This document shows, one piece after another, positions 17,513 through 25,919 of a stretch of DNA of 64,000 nt. The position numbers and the translations under genes are program-made. The notes under the pieces are model-generated. The model ran no database searches. It was not told the origin of the DNA and worked only from the letters and a program-made list of their open reading frames with translations. The number at the start of each line of letters is the position of its first letter. Positions within the stretch are counted from its first letter, which is position 1. Source of the stretch: Advenella incenata (GTDB taxonomy: Bacteria; Pseudomonadota; Gammaproteobacteria; Burkholderiales; Burkholderiaceae_B); NCBI RefSeq assembly GCF_004217095.1, contig NZ_SHKO01000002.1, forward strand, positions 186,001-250,000, given 5' to 3'.

Positions 17513-18421
17513 ATGAGTAAAACGAAATTGATTACCCTGCGTGCCGACCAGGCCGAATTGATTGTTGCGCCTCATATCGGCGGCGCCATTTGCGGTTACC
17601 GGCATCGCATTGATAACGTCATATGCCCTTGGTTGCGCGACGCTTCTGCGCAGGCGATCGAGGAAGGTCTGGTCTCCGAGATGTCCAGCTTTCCGCTGTT
17701 GCCCTGGTTCGGACGGCTGCGCAACGGCACCTTCGAGTTCGAAGGCCAGCGCGTGACCTACCCTTCGGCCAAGCCCGACTCACCACACAGCATCCATGGC
17801 ATTGTGCGTAACAAACCCTGGACCGTAGAGTCAGCGCAGGAAAACGAGCTGCTCTTGCATTATGCGCACACGCCGGATGCCTGGCCCTACGCGTTTGTTG
17901 CCGAGCAGCGTTTCGTACTGGAGCCGCTAAGACTGAAGGTGCACTTGACGGTGACCAATACCGGCCACCGCGTCATGCCGGTGGGCATGGGGCATCATCC
18001 CTACTTCGTGCGTCATCCCAATACAACTCTGACAGCAGGCGTGGGCCAGGCCTGGATCAGCGACGAGGAGGTCATGCCGCTGAATCTGGCCATGCATCCG
18101 GACACCGATGCGCTCAAACAGGGTATTGCGATCGATCGGCATGTTTTCGATCATCCTTTCACTGCCTGGGATCACGTGGCCGACATCCACTGGCCGGATG
18201 AGCGCCGCACGCTACGCATGACGGCGACCCAGCCGCTGGATTTCCTGGTGGTCTACAGCCCGCCAGGCAAAGACTGGTTCTGCGCCGAGCCGGTCAGCAA
18301 TACGTCCGATGCGTTTAATCTGAACGCTACCTACGGCCCGACACAGGTCGGTGGGCAACCGCTGGAGCCGGGGCAATCGCTTACTTCGGTGATGACATTT
18401 GATGTTGCCTTCAGTGACTAA
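17513..18421 (+). CDS. Aldose 1-epimerase family protein
   Basis: This 302-residue galactose-mutarotase-like protein has the catalytic pair and acid in the expected order: His in DSPHSIHGIVRNKPW (about residue 90), His in GMGHHPYF (about 163) and Glu in WFCAEPVSNTSDAFN (about 261). The FPLLPWFGRLRNGTFEFEG motif contacts the sugar. It interconverts alpha and beta anomers, which would help supply the right form of a free sugar to an oxidising enzyme. AAAGGA lies 7 bases before the ATG. It is the last gene of the plus-strand cluster. Confidence 0.85.
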   Translation: MSKTKLITLRADQAELIVAPHIGGAICGYRHRIDNVICPWLRDASAQAIEEGLVSEMSSFPLLPWFGRLRNGTFEFEGQRVTYPSAKPDSPHSIHGIVRNKPWTVESAQENELLLHYAHTPDAWPYAFVAEQRFVLEPLRLKVHLTVTNTGHRVMPVGMGHHPYFVRHPNTTLTAGVGQAWISDEEVMPLNLAMHPDTDALKQGIAIDRHVFDHPFTAWDHVADIHWPDERRTLRMTATQPLDFLVVYSPPGKDWFCAEPVSNTSDAFNLNATYGPTQVGGQPLEPGQSLTSVMTFDVAFSD

Positions 18422-18458
18422 TACTGCCCAAGGCAGCGCAAGCCGGCGTCTGTAACGC

Positions 18459-18492
18459 GAAAAAAAGCCTGTGAGGATCGAGCTTCACAGGC
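18459..18492 (-). terminator. Rho-independent terminator of the orphan Bug receptor gene
   Basis: Read on the minus strand, an 8-bp GCCTGTGA/TCACAGGC stem (arms 18467-18474 and 18485-18492) with a 10-nt loop is followed by seven T's (A's at 18460-18466). It lies 46 bases after the stop of the minus-strand gene and also separates it from the convergent epimerase. Confidence 0.8.
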
Positions 18493-18537
18493 GCAATCGC
18501 GGCGGGCAATGCCGCCGACCTTAAGTATCAATGCGAT

Positions 18538-19515
18538 TTAGTTGACGCTGATGTTTTCCGCTTTCAGGATAGGGCCCCATTTGGCCACTTCGGCGGCCAG
18601 CCATTTTTGCAGCGACTCGGGGGTCTGACGCTCTTCGCTGACGATCTGGGCGCCTAGTTGCTCCATGCGTTGCACAAAAGCGGGCGCTTTGAGGGCCACC
18701 TTCAGAGACTCGTTCAATTTGTCTACGGCTTGTTTGGGCGTGCCTTTAGGTGCGTACAGGCCATGCCACACTTTGACGTCAAATCCCTTGAGTCCCTGTT
18801 CGGCCAATGTCGGCGCATCGGGTAGCTGCTTGATCCGCTCGGGTGTTGTCACGCCGTAGAACTTCAGATCTTTTGCCTTGATATGCGGCAGGGTTTGTGT
18901 GGTCTGGTCACACAGCACATCAACCTGCTTGCCCATCAGCGCCGTCATGGCAGGCCCGGTACCCTGGAAGGGTACGGTGGTAAATTTCACGCCCATGGCT
19001 TGTTGCAGTAGCGAACCACATAGCTGGGAGACCGCACCTGGGCCTGCATTGGCCAGATTGATTTTGTCGCCATTGGCTTTGGCGTAATCAACAAACTCCT
19101 TGAAATTGTTCGGTGGCAGATCGGCACGCGCCATCAACGTCATGGGGACATCGACAACTTCGCCAATATATTCAAAGCTTTTGAGCGGGTCATAGCGCAG
19201 TTTGCTGTACATGGCGGGGGCTGTTGCCATGCCGGTGTGGTGCAGGAAAATGGTGTGACCATCAGGCTTGGCAGCAGCCACGTAGCCGGCCGCCAGTGTG
19301 CCACCGGCGCCGGTCCTGTTTTCCACCACCACGGTCTGCTTGAGCACCTTGCCCATTTCGTTGGCAAGGGAGCGGGCGACAACATCGGTCGGGCCGCCGG
19401 CGGCAAAAGGCACAATCAATGAAATGGGACGTTGTGGATAATCGGCAGCTGCGGCCAGGGCGGGGGTAATCAGCAGGGCCATCGTAGCTGCAAGGCTTAG
19501 GGGTGTCATTTTCAT
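18538..19515 (-). CDS. Orphan Bug/TctC-family periplasmic receptor
   Basis: This 325-residue protein has a signal peptide (cleavage after AAA in LAAAADYPQ, about residue 24). It shows the Bug signature YPQRPISLIVPFAAGGPTDVVAR and AKPDGHTIFLHHTGM. GGAG lies 8 bases before the ATG. No TctA or TctB gene is adjacent, as for most Bug receptors of Bordetella-like bacteria, so it either feeds a membrane pair encoded elsewhere or acts as a sensor. It is on the strand opposite to its neighbours and has its own terminator, a monocistronic unit. Confidence 0.9.
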   Translation of the reverse strand: MKMTPLSLAATMALLITPALAAAADYPQRPISLIVPFAAGGPTDVVARSLANEMGKVLKQTVVVENRTGAGGTLAAGYVAAAKPDGHTIFLHHTGMATAPAMYSKLRYDPLKSFEYIGEVVDVPMTLMARADLPPNNFKEFVDYAKANGDKINLANAGPGAVSQLCGSLLQQAMGVKFTTVPFQGTGPAMTALMGKQVDVLCDQTTQTLPHIKAKDLKFYGVTTPERIKQLPDAPTLAEQGLKGFDVKVWHGLYAPKGTPKQAVDKLNESLKVALKAPAFVQRMEQLGAQIVSEERQTPESLQKWLAAEVAKWGPILKAENISVN

Positions 19516-19878
19516 ATGAGTGTCTCCTTATGGGGGCGTGGGCGCACAATGGGGCATGCGGATCGGTGTGCCCGGTAGTATGTCGGCAAACGCCATGAAT
19601 GCCTATCGTTAAATCCGAAAGGCAGGCTTTTTCATTTTGATAACCCCCTGTGGCAAACGGCGATAAGAGGGCAGTGCAAAGGGGGATGGGCAAACCTATC
19701 GGCCATTGTCTTTTGCGTAAACGTGGATCGGCCAGGAACAAACCTGTTACACGCATTGCTGGTGGGCCTGATCGGGGGGGCGCGCACCCGATCGGTGCAA
19801 CAAAAAACAGTTGCCTGTCGGGTTTTTCTGTTCTACACTTAGTGCAACCATATGGTTGCACATAAACAGGAGGAGTAA
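19516..19878. other. Divergent intergenic region with ArsR-type operator
   Basis: This 363-bp gap lies between the minus-strand Bug gene and the plus-strand SRPBCC gene and must hold both promoters. The one clear element is the 20-bp palindrome at 19842-19861, listed separately. The rest is GC-rich and I see no further gene. Confidence 0.5.
19842..19861 (+). promoter_or_regulatory. Perfect 20-bp palindrome, candidate ArsR operator
   Basis: GTGCAACCATATGGTTGCAC is identical to its reverse complement over all 20 bases. It ends 17 bases before the SRPBCC start codon, overlapping where the transcription start and leader should be. The ArsR-type regulator two genes downstream in the same operon is the obvious candidate to bind it. 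Confidence 0.7.
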
Positions 19879-20394
19879 ATGTCTTCAAATCAGATCGAAA
19901 AAAGCGTCACGCTTGCCGCGCCTGTCTCCCGGGTGTGGCAAGCCGTGACCGATGCGCAGCAGTTCGGGCAGTGGTTCGGGGTCGCGCTGGAAGGGCCCTT
20001 TATTGAGGCCGAGACGGTCCGGGGCAAATATATCGGGCCATTGGACGAGGCCGTGATCCAGCAATATCAACGTCAGGCCGGCGTCACGCCAGGACCGGTC
20101 AATCTGCCGCAAGAGAGTACGACGTTCTGCACGGTGCAAACGATTGAGCCCGAGCGATACTTCAGCTTTCGCTGGATCCCTTTCGGTATCGATGCCCAGG
20201 CCGATCCCCATAACGAGCCCACCACCCTGGTTGAGTTCCGCCTGGAACCTGTTGCAGACGGCACGCAGCTTACGATTACCGAATCCGGGTTCGATACCGT
20301 ACCGGCACATCGCCGCGCTCGCGCCTTCCTGATGAACACGGGCGGCTGGGAGGAGCAGATTCGTAATGTGAAGCAATATGTCGAGCGAGATTGA
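19879..20394 (+). CDS. SRPBCC/AHSA1-domain protein
   Basis: This 171-residue protein has the START/Bet v1-like layout: IEKSVTLAAPVSRVWQAVTDAQQFGQWFGV at the start, then alternating strands (TVQTIEPERYFSFRW, TTLVEFRLEPVADGTQLTITESGF) and a long C-terminal helix. These proteins form a hydrophobic ligand cavity; the biochemical function of the ArsR-linked group is mostly unknown. GGAGG lies before the ATG. It overlaps the ArsR gene by 17 bases, so both are expressed together. Confidence 0.85.
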   Translation: MSSNQIEKSVTLAAPVSRVWQAVTDAQQFGQWFGVALEGPFIEAETVRGKYIGPLDEAVIQQYQRQAGVTPGPVNLPQESTTFCTVQTIEPERYFSFRWIPFGIDAQADPHNEPTTLVEFRLEPVADGTQLTITESGFDTVPAHRRARAFLMNTGGWEEQIRNVKQYVERD

Positions 20395-20728
20395 TCAAAC
20401 CGTTGCCGATGGCCAGCACATTGCAGATGTGTTCTCTGCGCTTGGCGATGGCACCCGGCTTGCTCTTGTGCAGCGGCTGGTTGAACAAGGCGCGCAATCG
20501 GCCTCGCGCCTTTCGGTGAACGCGCCTGTCTCGCGCCAGGCCATCATCAAGCATTTGCAGGTGCTCGAGGGGGTCGGGCTGGTGCAGCACCAAAGGCATG
20601 GTCGCGAAGTACGCTACGCGCTGCAACCACAACGGCTGGAAGAAGCACAAGCCTTTCTGCACGGCATCTCGGCCGGCTGGGATCGCGCGCTCGAACGCCT
20701 GCGACACATGGTAGAGACGGATATGTAA
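20378..20728 (+). CDS. ArsR-family transcriptional regulator
   Basis: This 116-residue winged-helix repressor has VFSALGDGTRLALVQRLVEQG (about 18-38), recognition helix APVSRQAIIKHLQVLEGVGLV and wing HQRHGREVRYAL. It lacks the Cys-rich metal sites of classical arsenic or cadmium sensors, so it more likely answers to an organic signal or acts as a SdpR-like repressor. The 17-base overlap with the SRPBCC gene and the 20-bp palindrome upstream suggest autoregulation of the pair. Confidence 0.88.
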   Translation: MSSEIDQTVADGQHIADVFSALGDGTRLALVQRLVEQGAQSASRLSVNAPVSRQAIIKHLQVLEGVGLVQHQRHGREVRYALQPQRLEEAQAFLHGISAGWDRALERLRHMVETDM

Positions 20729-21174
20729 AAAACTGCCATTGATGCACATGTGGCACGCTGCAGAAAAGGTCAGCGCAGGCTATCTGTCAGCCTGGCAATG
20801 CACGCCGCATCGAATATGACAATTGAAATAATTGGCGACCATTAAAGTCGATCCCCTTATCAAAAACGGCCAGCCGGGCCGCGAAAAGGACTCGGCCTGG
20901 GGGACAGACCGGTATGGTAATGAATCAGCGGGGTCGACATTTATTCTGATTTGGTGCAAACAATTGTCGCCTATGCGACAGACTATGTTTCTAAAATGGG
21001 CTTTTTTTATCCAATCGTCTCTGAATCTTCCGTATTGTGTCTTCAATTATCGTCTTCGGCAATTCACCTATGGTTAGCACTAATAGCAAATTGACGTGTT
21101 CGTAAGCATACTGTCTGCTACAAACGGCAGCGGGTGAACTACCTGCTTTCTTGCGGGTTTCACAAGACAAGAAT
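20729..21174. other. Gene-free stretch before the Liv-type ABC operon
   Basis: The region has 446 bp of lower GC than its surroundings. A TTGACG (21091-21096) resembles a -35 box but no convincing -10 follows at the right distance. Short reading frames here have no ribosome site or recognisable similarity. It probably holds the promoter of the ABC operon. Confidence 0.4.
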
Positions 21175-21948
21175 ATGACAGATCTAATATTAGAGACAAA
21201 AAAACTGACCAAGGAATTCCTTGGTTTTGTGGCGGTAAATGCTGTTGATCTGCAGGTGGAAAGAGGGTCCATCCATGCGCTTATCGGCCCTAACGGTGCG
21301 GGCAAAACAACGTGCTTTAACCTGCTGACAAAATTTATCACGCCAACATCGGGCGAGATTTTTTTCAACGGCCAGAATATTACATCTGAAAAGCCTGCAC
21401 AAATTGCACGCAAGGGTATTATCCGTTCCTTTCAGATTTCCGCCGTGTTTCCGAATATGACTGTACTTGAAAATGTACGTATCGGGCTGCAGCGCGAAGA
21501 AGGCACCTCGTTTCATTTCTGGAAAAGCGACACGTCGCTGAACCTGCTCAATGATCGGGCCCGCGCACTTCTGGCAGAAGTCGATCTGCTGGATTTCCAG
21601 GATCACATTACTTCCAGCCTGCCCTATGGCCGCAAGCGCGCGCTGGAAATCGCCACAACGCTGGCGATGGAACCCGAACTGATGCTGCTGGACGAACCTA
21701 CCCAGGGAATGGGACACGAAGACGTAGACCGCGTCACGCAATTGATCAAGAAAGTCAGTGCCGGGCGCACCATTCTGATGGTCGAGCACAACATGAATGT
21801 GATCTCCTCTATTGCCGATCGTATTACGGTGCTGGCGCGCGGAACCGTGCTGGCCGAAGGCGACTACGCAACGGTTTCAACCAACCCTGCCGTCATGGAA
21901 GCCTATATGGGCACCGCCGACGCCGCTTTGCAGGGAGCTCACGCATGA
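21175..21948 (+). CDS. livG: Branched-chain amino-acid-type ABC transporter ATPase (LivG)
   Basis: This 257-residue ATPase has Walker A GPNGAGKTT (about 40-48), a Q-loop RSFQISAVFPNMTVLENV, a LivG-type signature LPYGRKRALEIAT, Walker B LMLLDEP and the switch His in VEHNMNVI. It energises uptake with LivF and the permeases LivH and LivM. ATG 21175 is preferred, since the frame further upstream would start with TTG and lacks the family N-terminus. The ATPases come first in this operon, before the binding protein and permeases, a reversed order compared with E. coli. Ligand unknown; amino acids, amides or aromatic acids are possible. Confidence 0.9.
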   Translation: MTDLILETKKLTKEFLGFVAVNAVDLQVERGSIHALIGPNGAGKTTCFNLLTKFITPTSGEIFFNGQNITSEKPAQIARKGIIRSFQISAVFPNMTVLENVRIGLQREEGTSFHFWKSDTSLNLLNDRARALLAEVDLLDFQDHITSSLPYGRKRALEIATTLAMEPELMLLDEPTQGMGHEDVDRVTQLIKKVSAGRTILMVEHNMNVISSIADRITVLARGTVLAEGDYATVSTNPAVMEAYMGTADAALQGAHA

Positions 21949-22664
21949 GCGCCCTTGCCCTTGAAATAAAAGACCTGCACGCCTGGTATGGCGAGTCGCA
22001 TATTTTGCACGGCGTAAACATGACCGTGCCCAAAGGCAGTGTCGTGACCCTGCTGGGCCGTAACGGCGCCGGTCGCACCACGACCATGCGCGCCATGCTG
22101 GGCCTGACCGGCAGCCGCAAGGGTTCGGTGCGGATTCACGGCGAGGAGGCCATCAGCCTGCCGACCCACCGCATTGCCCACCTGGGCGTTGGATATTGCC
22201 CGGAAGAGCGCGGTATTTTCGCCAGCTTAAGCTGTGAAGAAAACCTGTTGCTGCCGCCGCCGCTGAAAAACGACAAGGCCGCGGCCAACGCCATGTCGCT
22301 CGATGAAATCTACGCCATGTTCCCGAATCTGAAGGAACGTCGCAATTCGCCCGGCACCCGCTTGTCTGGCGGAGAGCAGCAGATGCTGGCGGTGGCGCGT
22401 ATCCTGCGCACCGGTGCCGATATTCTGTTGCTGGATGAAATTTCCGAAGGGCTGGCTCCGGTCATTGTGCAGGCGTTGGCCCGCATGATTACCACGCTCA
22501 AGCAAAAGGGGTTGACCATCATCATGGTCGAACAGAATTTTCACTTTGCCGCGCCCCTGGCAGATCATTTCTATGTCATGGAACATGGCGAAATCGTAGA
22601 ATCTTTTCCGGCTGCACAACTGACTGCAAAACAGGATACGTTAAACGAGCTGCTTGGCGTTTAA
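21945..22664 (+). CDS. livF: Branched-chain amino-acid-type ABC transporter ATPase (LivF), with Walker A Lys-to-Arg change
   Basis: This 239-residue ATPase overlaps livG by 4 bases (ATGA). It has signature LSGGEQQMLAVARIL, Walker B ILLLDEISEGLAP and switch EQNFHFA. The Walker A reads GRNGAGRTT: the normally invariant Lys is Arg (codon CGC at about 22072-22074). I recall the same Arg in some other LivF-type proteins, so this may be a tolerated subfamily variant rather than a dead site, but it deserves notice. The normal LivG partner could carry the catalytic load. Confidence 0.9.
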   Translation: MSALALEIKDLHAWYGESHILHGVNMTVPKGSVVTLLGRNGAGRTTTMRAMLGLTGSRKGSVRIHGEEAISLPTHRIAHLGVGYCPEERGIFASLSCEENLLLPPPLKNDKAAANAMSLDEIYAMFPNLKERRNSPGTRLSGGEQQMLAVARILRTGADILLLDEISEGLAPVIVQALARMITTLKQKGLTIIMVEQNFHFAAPLADHFYVMEHGEIVESFPAAQLTAKQDTLNELLGV

Positions 22665-22707
22665 CGTTTCAATTAACAACAATTATCATATCTATTGGAG
22701 AGTAACG

Positions 22708-23904
22708 ATGAGACTCACAAAAACACTTTGTGCGCTTGCTCTGGCTTCGTTGGGCACCCACGCCATGGCTGCGGGCATTTCTGATGACGTCATCCGTATT
22801 GGTTTCATTACCGATATGTCGGGCGTCTATTCCGATATCGACGGCAAGGCCGGTATAGAAGCCATCAAGATGGCCATTGAAGACGCGGGCGGCGCGATCG
22901 ACGGCAAGAAAATCGAACTGCTCACCGCCGATCACCAGAACAAGGCCGATGTGGCTTCGGCCCGGGTACGGCAATGGATTGACCAGAACCAGGTAGACAT
23001 GATTGTCGGCGGCACCAATTCGGCCACGGCGCTGGCTTCGGCAGCCGTTGCTGCCGGCAAGAAAGTGCCCTATATCGCCATTGGCCCCGGCACCACCGCA
23101 CTGACCAATGCCAACTGTACGCCCTACACGATTCACTACGCCTACAACACCAAGGCGCTGGCCAATGTAACCGGTGGCGCCGTGGTCAAGCAGGGTGGTA
23201 CCAAATGGTTCTTTCTGACCGCTGATTACGCTTTCGGTCACGCGCTTGAAGCCGACACCACCACGGTAGTCAAGGCCAACAAGGGTGAAGTCGTGGGTTC
23301 GGTCAAGGTGCCGCTTGGCACAACGGACTTTTCTTCCTACATGCTGCAGGCGCAGTCTTCGGGCGCACAGATCATGGGCCTGGCCAATGCCGGTGGCGAC
23401 TTCATCAACTCCATGAAAGCCGGCAGTGAATTCGGTGTTTTTCCCGCCATCAAGCCGGCCGGGCTGCTCGTGTTCATCAACGATGTTCACTCGCTGGGTC
23501 TGAAAACCACACAGGGCCTGTACCTGACTTCCTCCTGGTACTGGGATCAGGATGATGAGTCGCGCGCCTGGTCCAAGAAATTCGAGGACCGCGTCAAACG
23601 CAAGCCTTCTTTCCTTCAGGCCGGTGACTATGCAGCGGTGGGCACTTATCTGAAAGCCGTGGCGGAAACCAAGACCGATAACGGTGATGAGATCATCAAG
23701 TGGTTCAAGTCCAACAAGATCAACAACATGTTCATGAAAAACGGCGTCACCCGCAAAGACGGCCTGGTGGTGCATGACATGTATCTGATGCAGGTGAAAA
23801 CGCCGGAAGAATCCAAAGGGCCTTGGGATTATTACAAGGTTGTGGAAAAAGTGCCGGGCGACGTAGCCTACGGGCCTGAAAGCGAATCAACCTGCAAGCT
23901 CTGA
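22708..23904 (+). CDS. livK: ABC transporter periplasmic substrate-binding protein (LivK/amide-binding family)
   Basis: This 398-residue protein has a signal peptide (MRLTKTLCALALASLGTHAMA, cleavage near residue 21) and the type I periplasmic binding fold of the Peripla_BP_6 group: IRIGFITDMSGVYSDIDGKAG, LTADHQNKADVASARVRQWID and VGGTNSATALASAAVAA. TTGGAG lies 7 bases before the ATG. The length and DMSG.YSD pattern suit receptors for aromatic or short-chain carboxylates as well as amino acids. It lies between the ATPase and permease genes, separated from livH by a hairpin. Confidence 0.9.
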   Translation: MRLTKTLCALALASLGTHAMAAGISDDVIRIGFITDMSGVYSDIDGKAGIEAIKMAIEDAGGAIDGKKIELLTADHQNKADVASARVRQWIDQNQVDMIVGGTNSATALASAAVAAGKKVPYIAIGPGTTALTNANCTPYTIHYAYNTKALANVTGGAVVKQGGTKWFFLTADYAFGHALEADTTTVVKANKGEVVGSVKVPLGTTDFSSYMLQAQSSGAQIMGLANAGGDFINSMKAGSEFGVFPAIKPAGLLVFINDVHSLGLKTTQGLYLTSSWYWDQDDESRAWSKKFEDRVKRKPSFLQAGDYAAVGTYLKAVAETKTDNGDEIIKWFKSNKINNMFMKNGVTRKDGLVVHDMYLMQVKTPEESKGPWDYYKVVEKVPGDVAYGPESESTCKL

Positions 23905-23921
23905 TACTGCAGGCCTATCCT

Positions 23922-23948
23922 GGCAGGCGCGCCAATTGGGCGTCTGCC
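23922..23948 (+). other. Hairpin between livK and livH
   Basis: GGCAGGCGC (23922-23930) pairs with GCGTCTGCC (23940-23948), 9 pairs including one G-U, across a 9-nt loop. No T tract follows. It may protect the 3' end of the binding-protein transcript or attenuate permease expression. Confidence 0.45.
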
Positions 23949-23989
23949 GGATTCATGAGTGTTATTTAAACTGACGCAGTCGTTGAAAT

Positions 23990-24877
23990 ATGATTACCAT
24001 TTTTGGCATACCCCTTGCTGCTTTTCTGGGCCAGATTCTTCTGGGCCTGGTCAACGGCTCTTTTTATGCAGTGCTATCGCTTGGCCTTGCCGTGATCTTC
24101 GGCCTGCTCAATGTGATCAACTTCGCTCACGGCGCACTGTATATGCTTGGCGCATTCGTGGCGTGGATGGGCCTGCAATTTCTGGGCCTGAACTATTGGG
24201 TCATGCTGATTGTCGCCCCGCTGGTTGTAGGCCTGCTCGGCATTATTATCGAACGGCTGCTGTTGCGTCATCTGTACAAGCTGGATCATTTATATGGCCT
24301 GCTGCTTACTTTCGGCCTGACTTTGCTCATCGAAGGCATTTTCCGCAGCATGTACGGCGTCTCCGGACAACCCTATCCCACCCCCGAATCATTGCGTGGC
24401 GCAGTCAACCTGGGGTTCATGGTATTGCCTATCTATCGCGGCTGGGTGGTCGTCGCCTCGATTATCGCCTGCCTGGTGACCTGGTATGTGATTGAACGTA
24501 CCCGCCTGGGTGCGTTGCTGCGCGCCGGCACCGAAAACTCCAAGCTGGTGGAAGCATTCGGCATCAATGTGCCGCTCATGGTGACCCTGACCTATGGCTT
24601 TGGCGTTGCCCTGGCCGGTTTTGCCGGCGTGCTGGCCGCACCAGTGCTGCAGGTATCCCCGCTGATGGGATCGAATCTTATTATTGTCGTGTTCGCCGTC
24701 GTGGTGATTGGCGGCATGGGGTCCATCATGGGCTCTATTGTCACCGGTCTCGGACTGGGCGTTATTGAAGGGTTGACCAAAGTATTCTGGCCGGAAGCGT
24801 CCAGTACGGTCGTCTTCATTATTATGGCAATTGTCTTGTTATTGCGTCCTGCCGGACTTTTCGGGAAAGTGAAATGA
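23990..24877 (+). CDS. livH: Branched-chain amino-acid-type ABC transporter permease (LivH)
   Basis: This 295-residue inner-membrane protein has about eight hydrophobic segments. Family landmarks are LGLAVIFGLLNVINFAHGALYMLGAF near the start, the EAFGIN coupling motif (about 184-189) that contacts the ATPase, and VVVIGGMGSIMGSIVTGLGLGV near the end. It forms the transport channel with LivM, whose start overlaps its stop by four bases. Confidence 0.92.
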   Translation: MITIFGIPLAAFLGQILLGLVNGSFYAVLSLGLAVIFGLLNVINFAHGALYMLGAFVAWMGLQFLGLNYWVMLIVAPLVVGLLGIIIERLLLRHLYKLDHLYGLLLTFGLTLLIEGIFRSMYGVSGQPYPTPESLRGAVNLGFMVLPIYRGWVVVASIIACLVTWYVIERTRLGALLRAGTENSKLVEAFGINVPLMVTLTYGFGVALAGFAGVLAAPVLQVSPLMGSNLIIVVFAVVVIGGMGSIMGSIVTGLGLGVIEGLTKVFWPEASSTVVFIIMAIVLLLRPAGLFGKVK

Positions 24878-25854
24878 ACCGCCAACTGCTTGCCATGCTG
24901 GTTTTTGCCCTGGCACTGGCCTTTCTGCCTGCTTTGGGTGTCTATCCGATTTTCGTCATGAAAATCCTGTGTTATGCGCTATTTGCCTGCGCCTTCAATC
25001 TGCTGTTGGGCTATGTGGGCTTGCTGTCCTTTGGTCATGCCGCCTTCTTTGGCGGGGCGGCCTACGCCGCCGGCCACGCCATCAAGGTCTGGGGGCTGAC
25101 GCCGGAACTGGGTATTATTTTTGGCGTTGTCATCGCAGCCCTGCTGGGATTGATCGTGGGCTGGCTGGCCATCCGGCGCAGCGGCATTTATTTCACCATG
25201 ATTACGCTTGCCATGTCGCAGATGGTCTTCTTCTATTTTCTGCAAGCGCCCTTTACCGGCGGCGAAGACGGCCTGCAAGGCGTACCGCGCGGCAAGCTGT
25301 TCGGCATAATAGACCTGAGCAACGATCTGAATCTGTACTATTTGGTGATTGTCATTTTCCTGATCGGCTATTACATCTGCTGGCGCACCGTGAAGTCGCC
25401 CTTTGGCCAGGTGTTGCATGCGATCAAGGAAAATGAACCACGCACCGTTTCGCTGGGATATGACGTCGACAAGTTCAAACTGCTGGCCTTTGTGTTATCT
25501 GCAGGCCTGGCAGGCCTGGCGGGCGCCACCAAGACCCTGGTATTTGTTTCTGCAACGCTGTCTGACGCCATGTGGCAGATGTCGGGCACGGTTGTTCTGA
25601 TGACCCTGATCGGCGGCGTAGGCACCTTTACCGGACCCGTGATCGGCGCGCTGATCGTGGTGTTTATTGAGAACAAAATCGGAGATATCGGACGCATGCT
25701 GGCCAACTCCACCGGTATTCAGTGGTTTCAGACGCTGGGCGAGTCGGTCACCATTGTCATGGGGTTGATTTTCATTCTGTGTGTCATGGCTTTCCGCAAG
25801 GGTATTGTAGGTGAGTTGCTGGCCCTGCTGCCGGCAAATCGCAAGAAGCACTAG
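24874..25854 (+). CDS. livM: Branched-chain amino-acid-type ABC transporter permease (LivM)
   Basis: This 326-residue protein has about nine to ten membrane segments and the LivM features NLLLGYVGLLSFGHAAFFGGAAYAAG, FAMITLAMSQ-like FTMITLAMSQMVFF and the coupling loop SLGYDVDKFKLLAFVLSAGLAGLAGA. It closes the operon livGFKHM and is followed by a clear terminator. Confidence 0.92.
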   Translation: MNRQLLAMLVFALALAFLPALGVYPIFVMKILCYALFACAFNLLLGYVGLLSFGHAAFFGGAAYAAGHAIKVWGLTPELGIIFGVVIAALLGLIVGWLAIRRSGIYFTMITLAMSQMVFFYFLQAPFTGGEDGLQGVPRGKLFGIIDLSNDLNLYYLVIVIFLIGYYICWRTVKSPFGQVLHAIKENEPRTVSLGYDVDKFKLLAFVLSAGLAGLAGATKTLVFVSATLSDAMWQMSGTVVLMTLIGGVGTFTGPVIGALIVVFIENKIGDIGRMLANSTGIQWFQTLGESVTIVMGLIFILCVMAFRKGIVGELLALLPANRKKH

Positions 25855-25885
25855 CCACCCCCTGCGGCGCGGGCGCAAATGCCTG

Positions 25886-25919
25886 CAGCCCGTCTGAAAT
25901 CGCCTCAGCGGGCTGTTTT
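25886..25919 (+). terminator. Terminator of the Liv-type operon
   Basis: CAGCCCG (25886-25892) pairs with CGGGCTG (25909-25915) across a 16-nt loop and is followed directly by TTTT. It lies 31 bases after the livM stop. Confidence 0.75.

Noticed and set aside
22669-23775. Minus-strand open frame of 368 codons opposite the livK gene
   Set aside because: It is antisense to a binding protein with clear motifs and has no start signal or family match.
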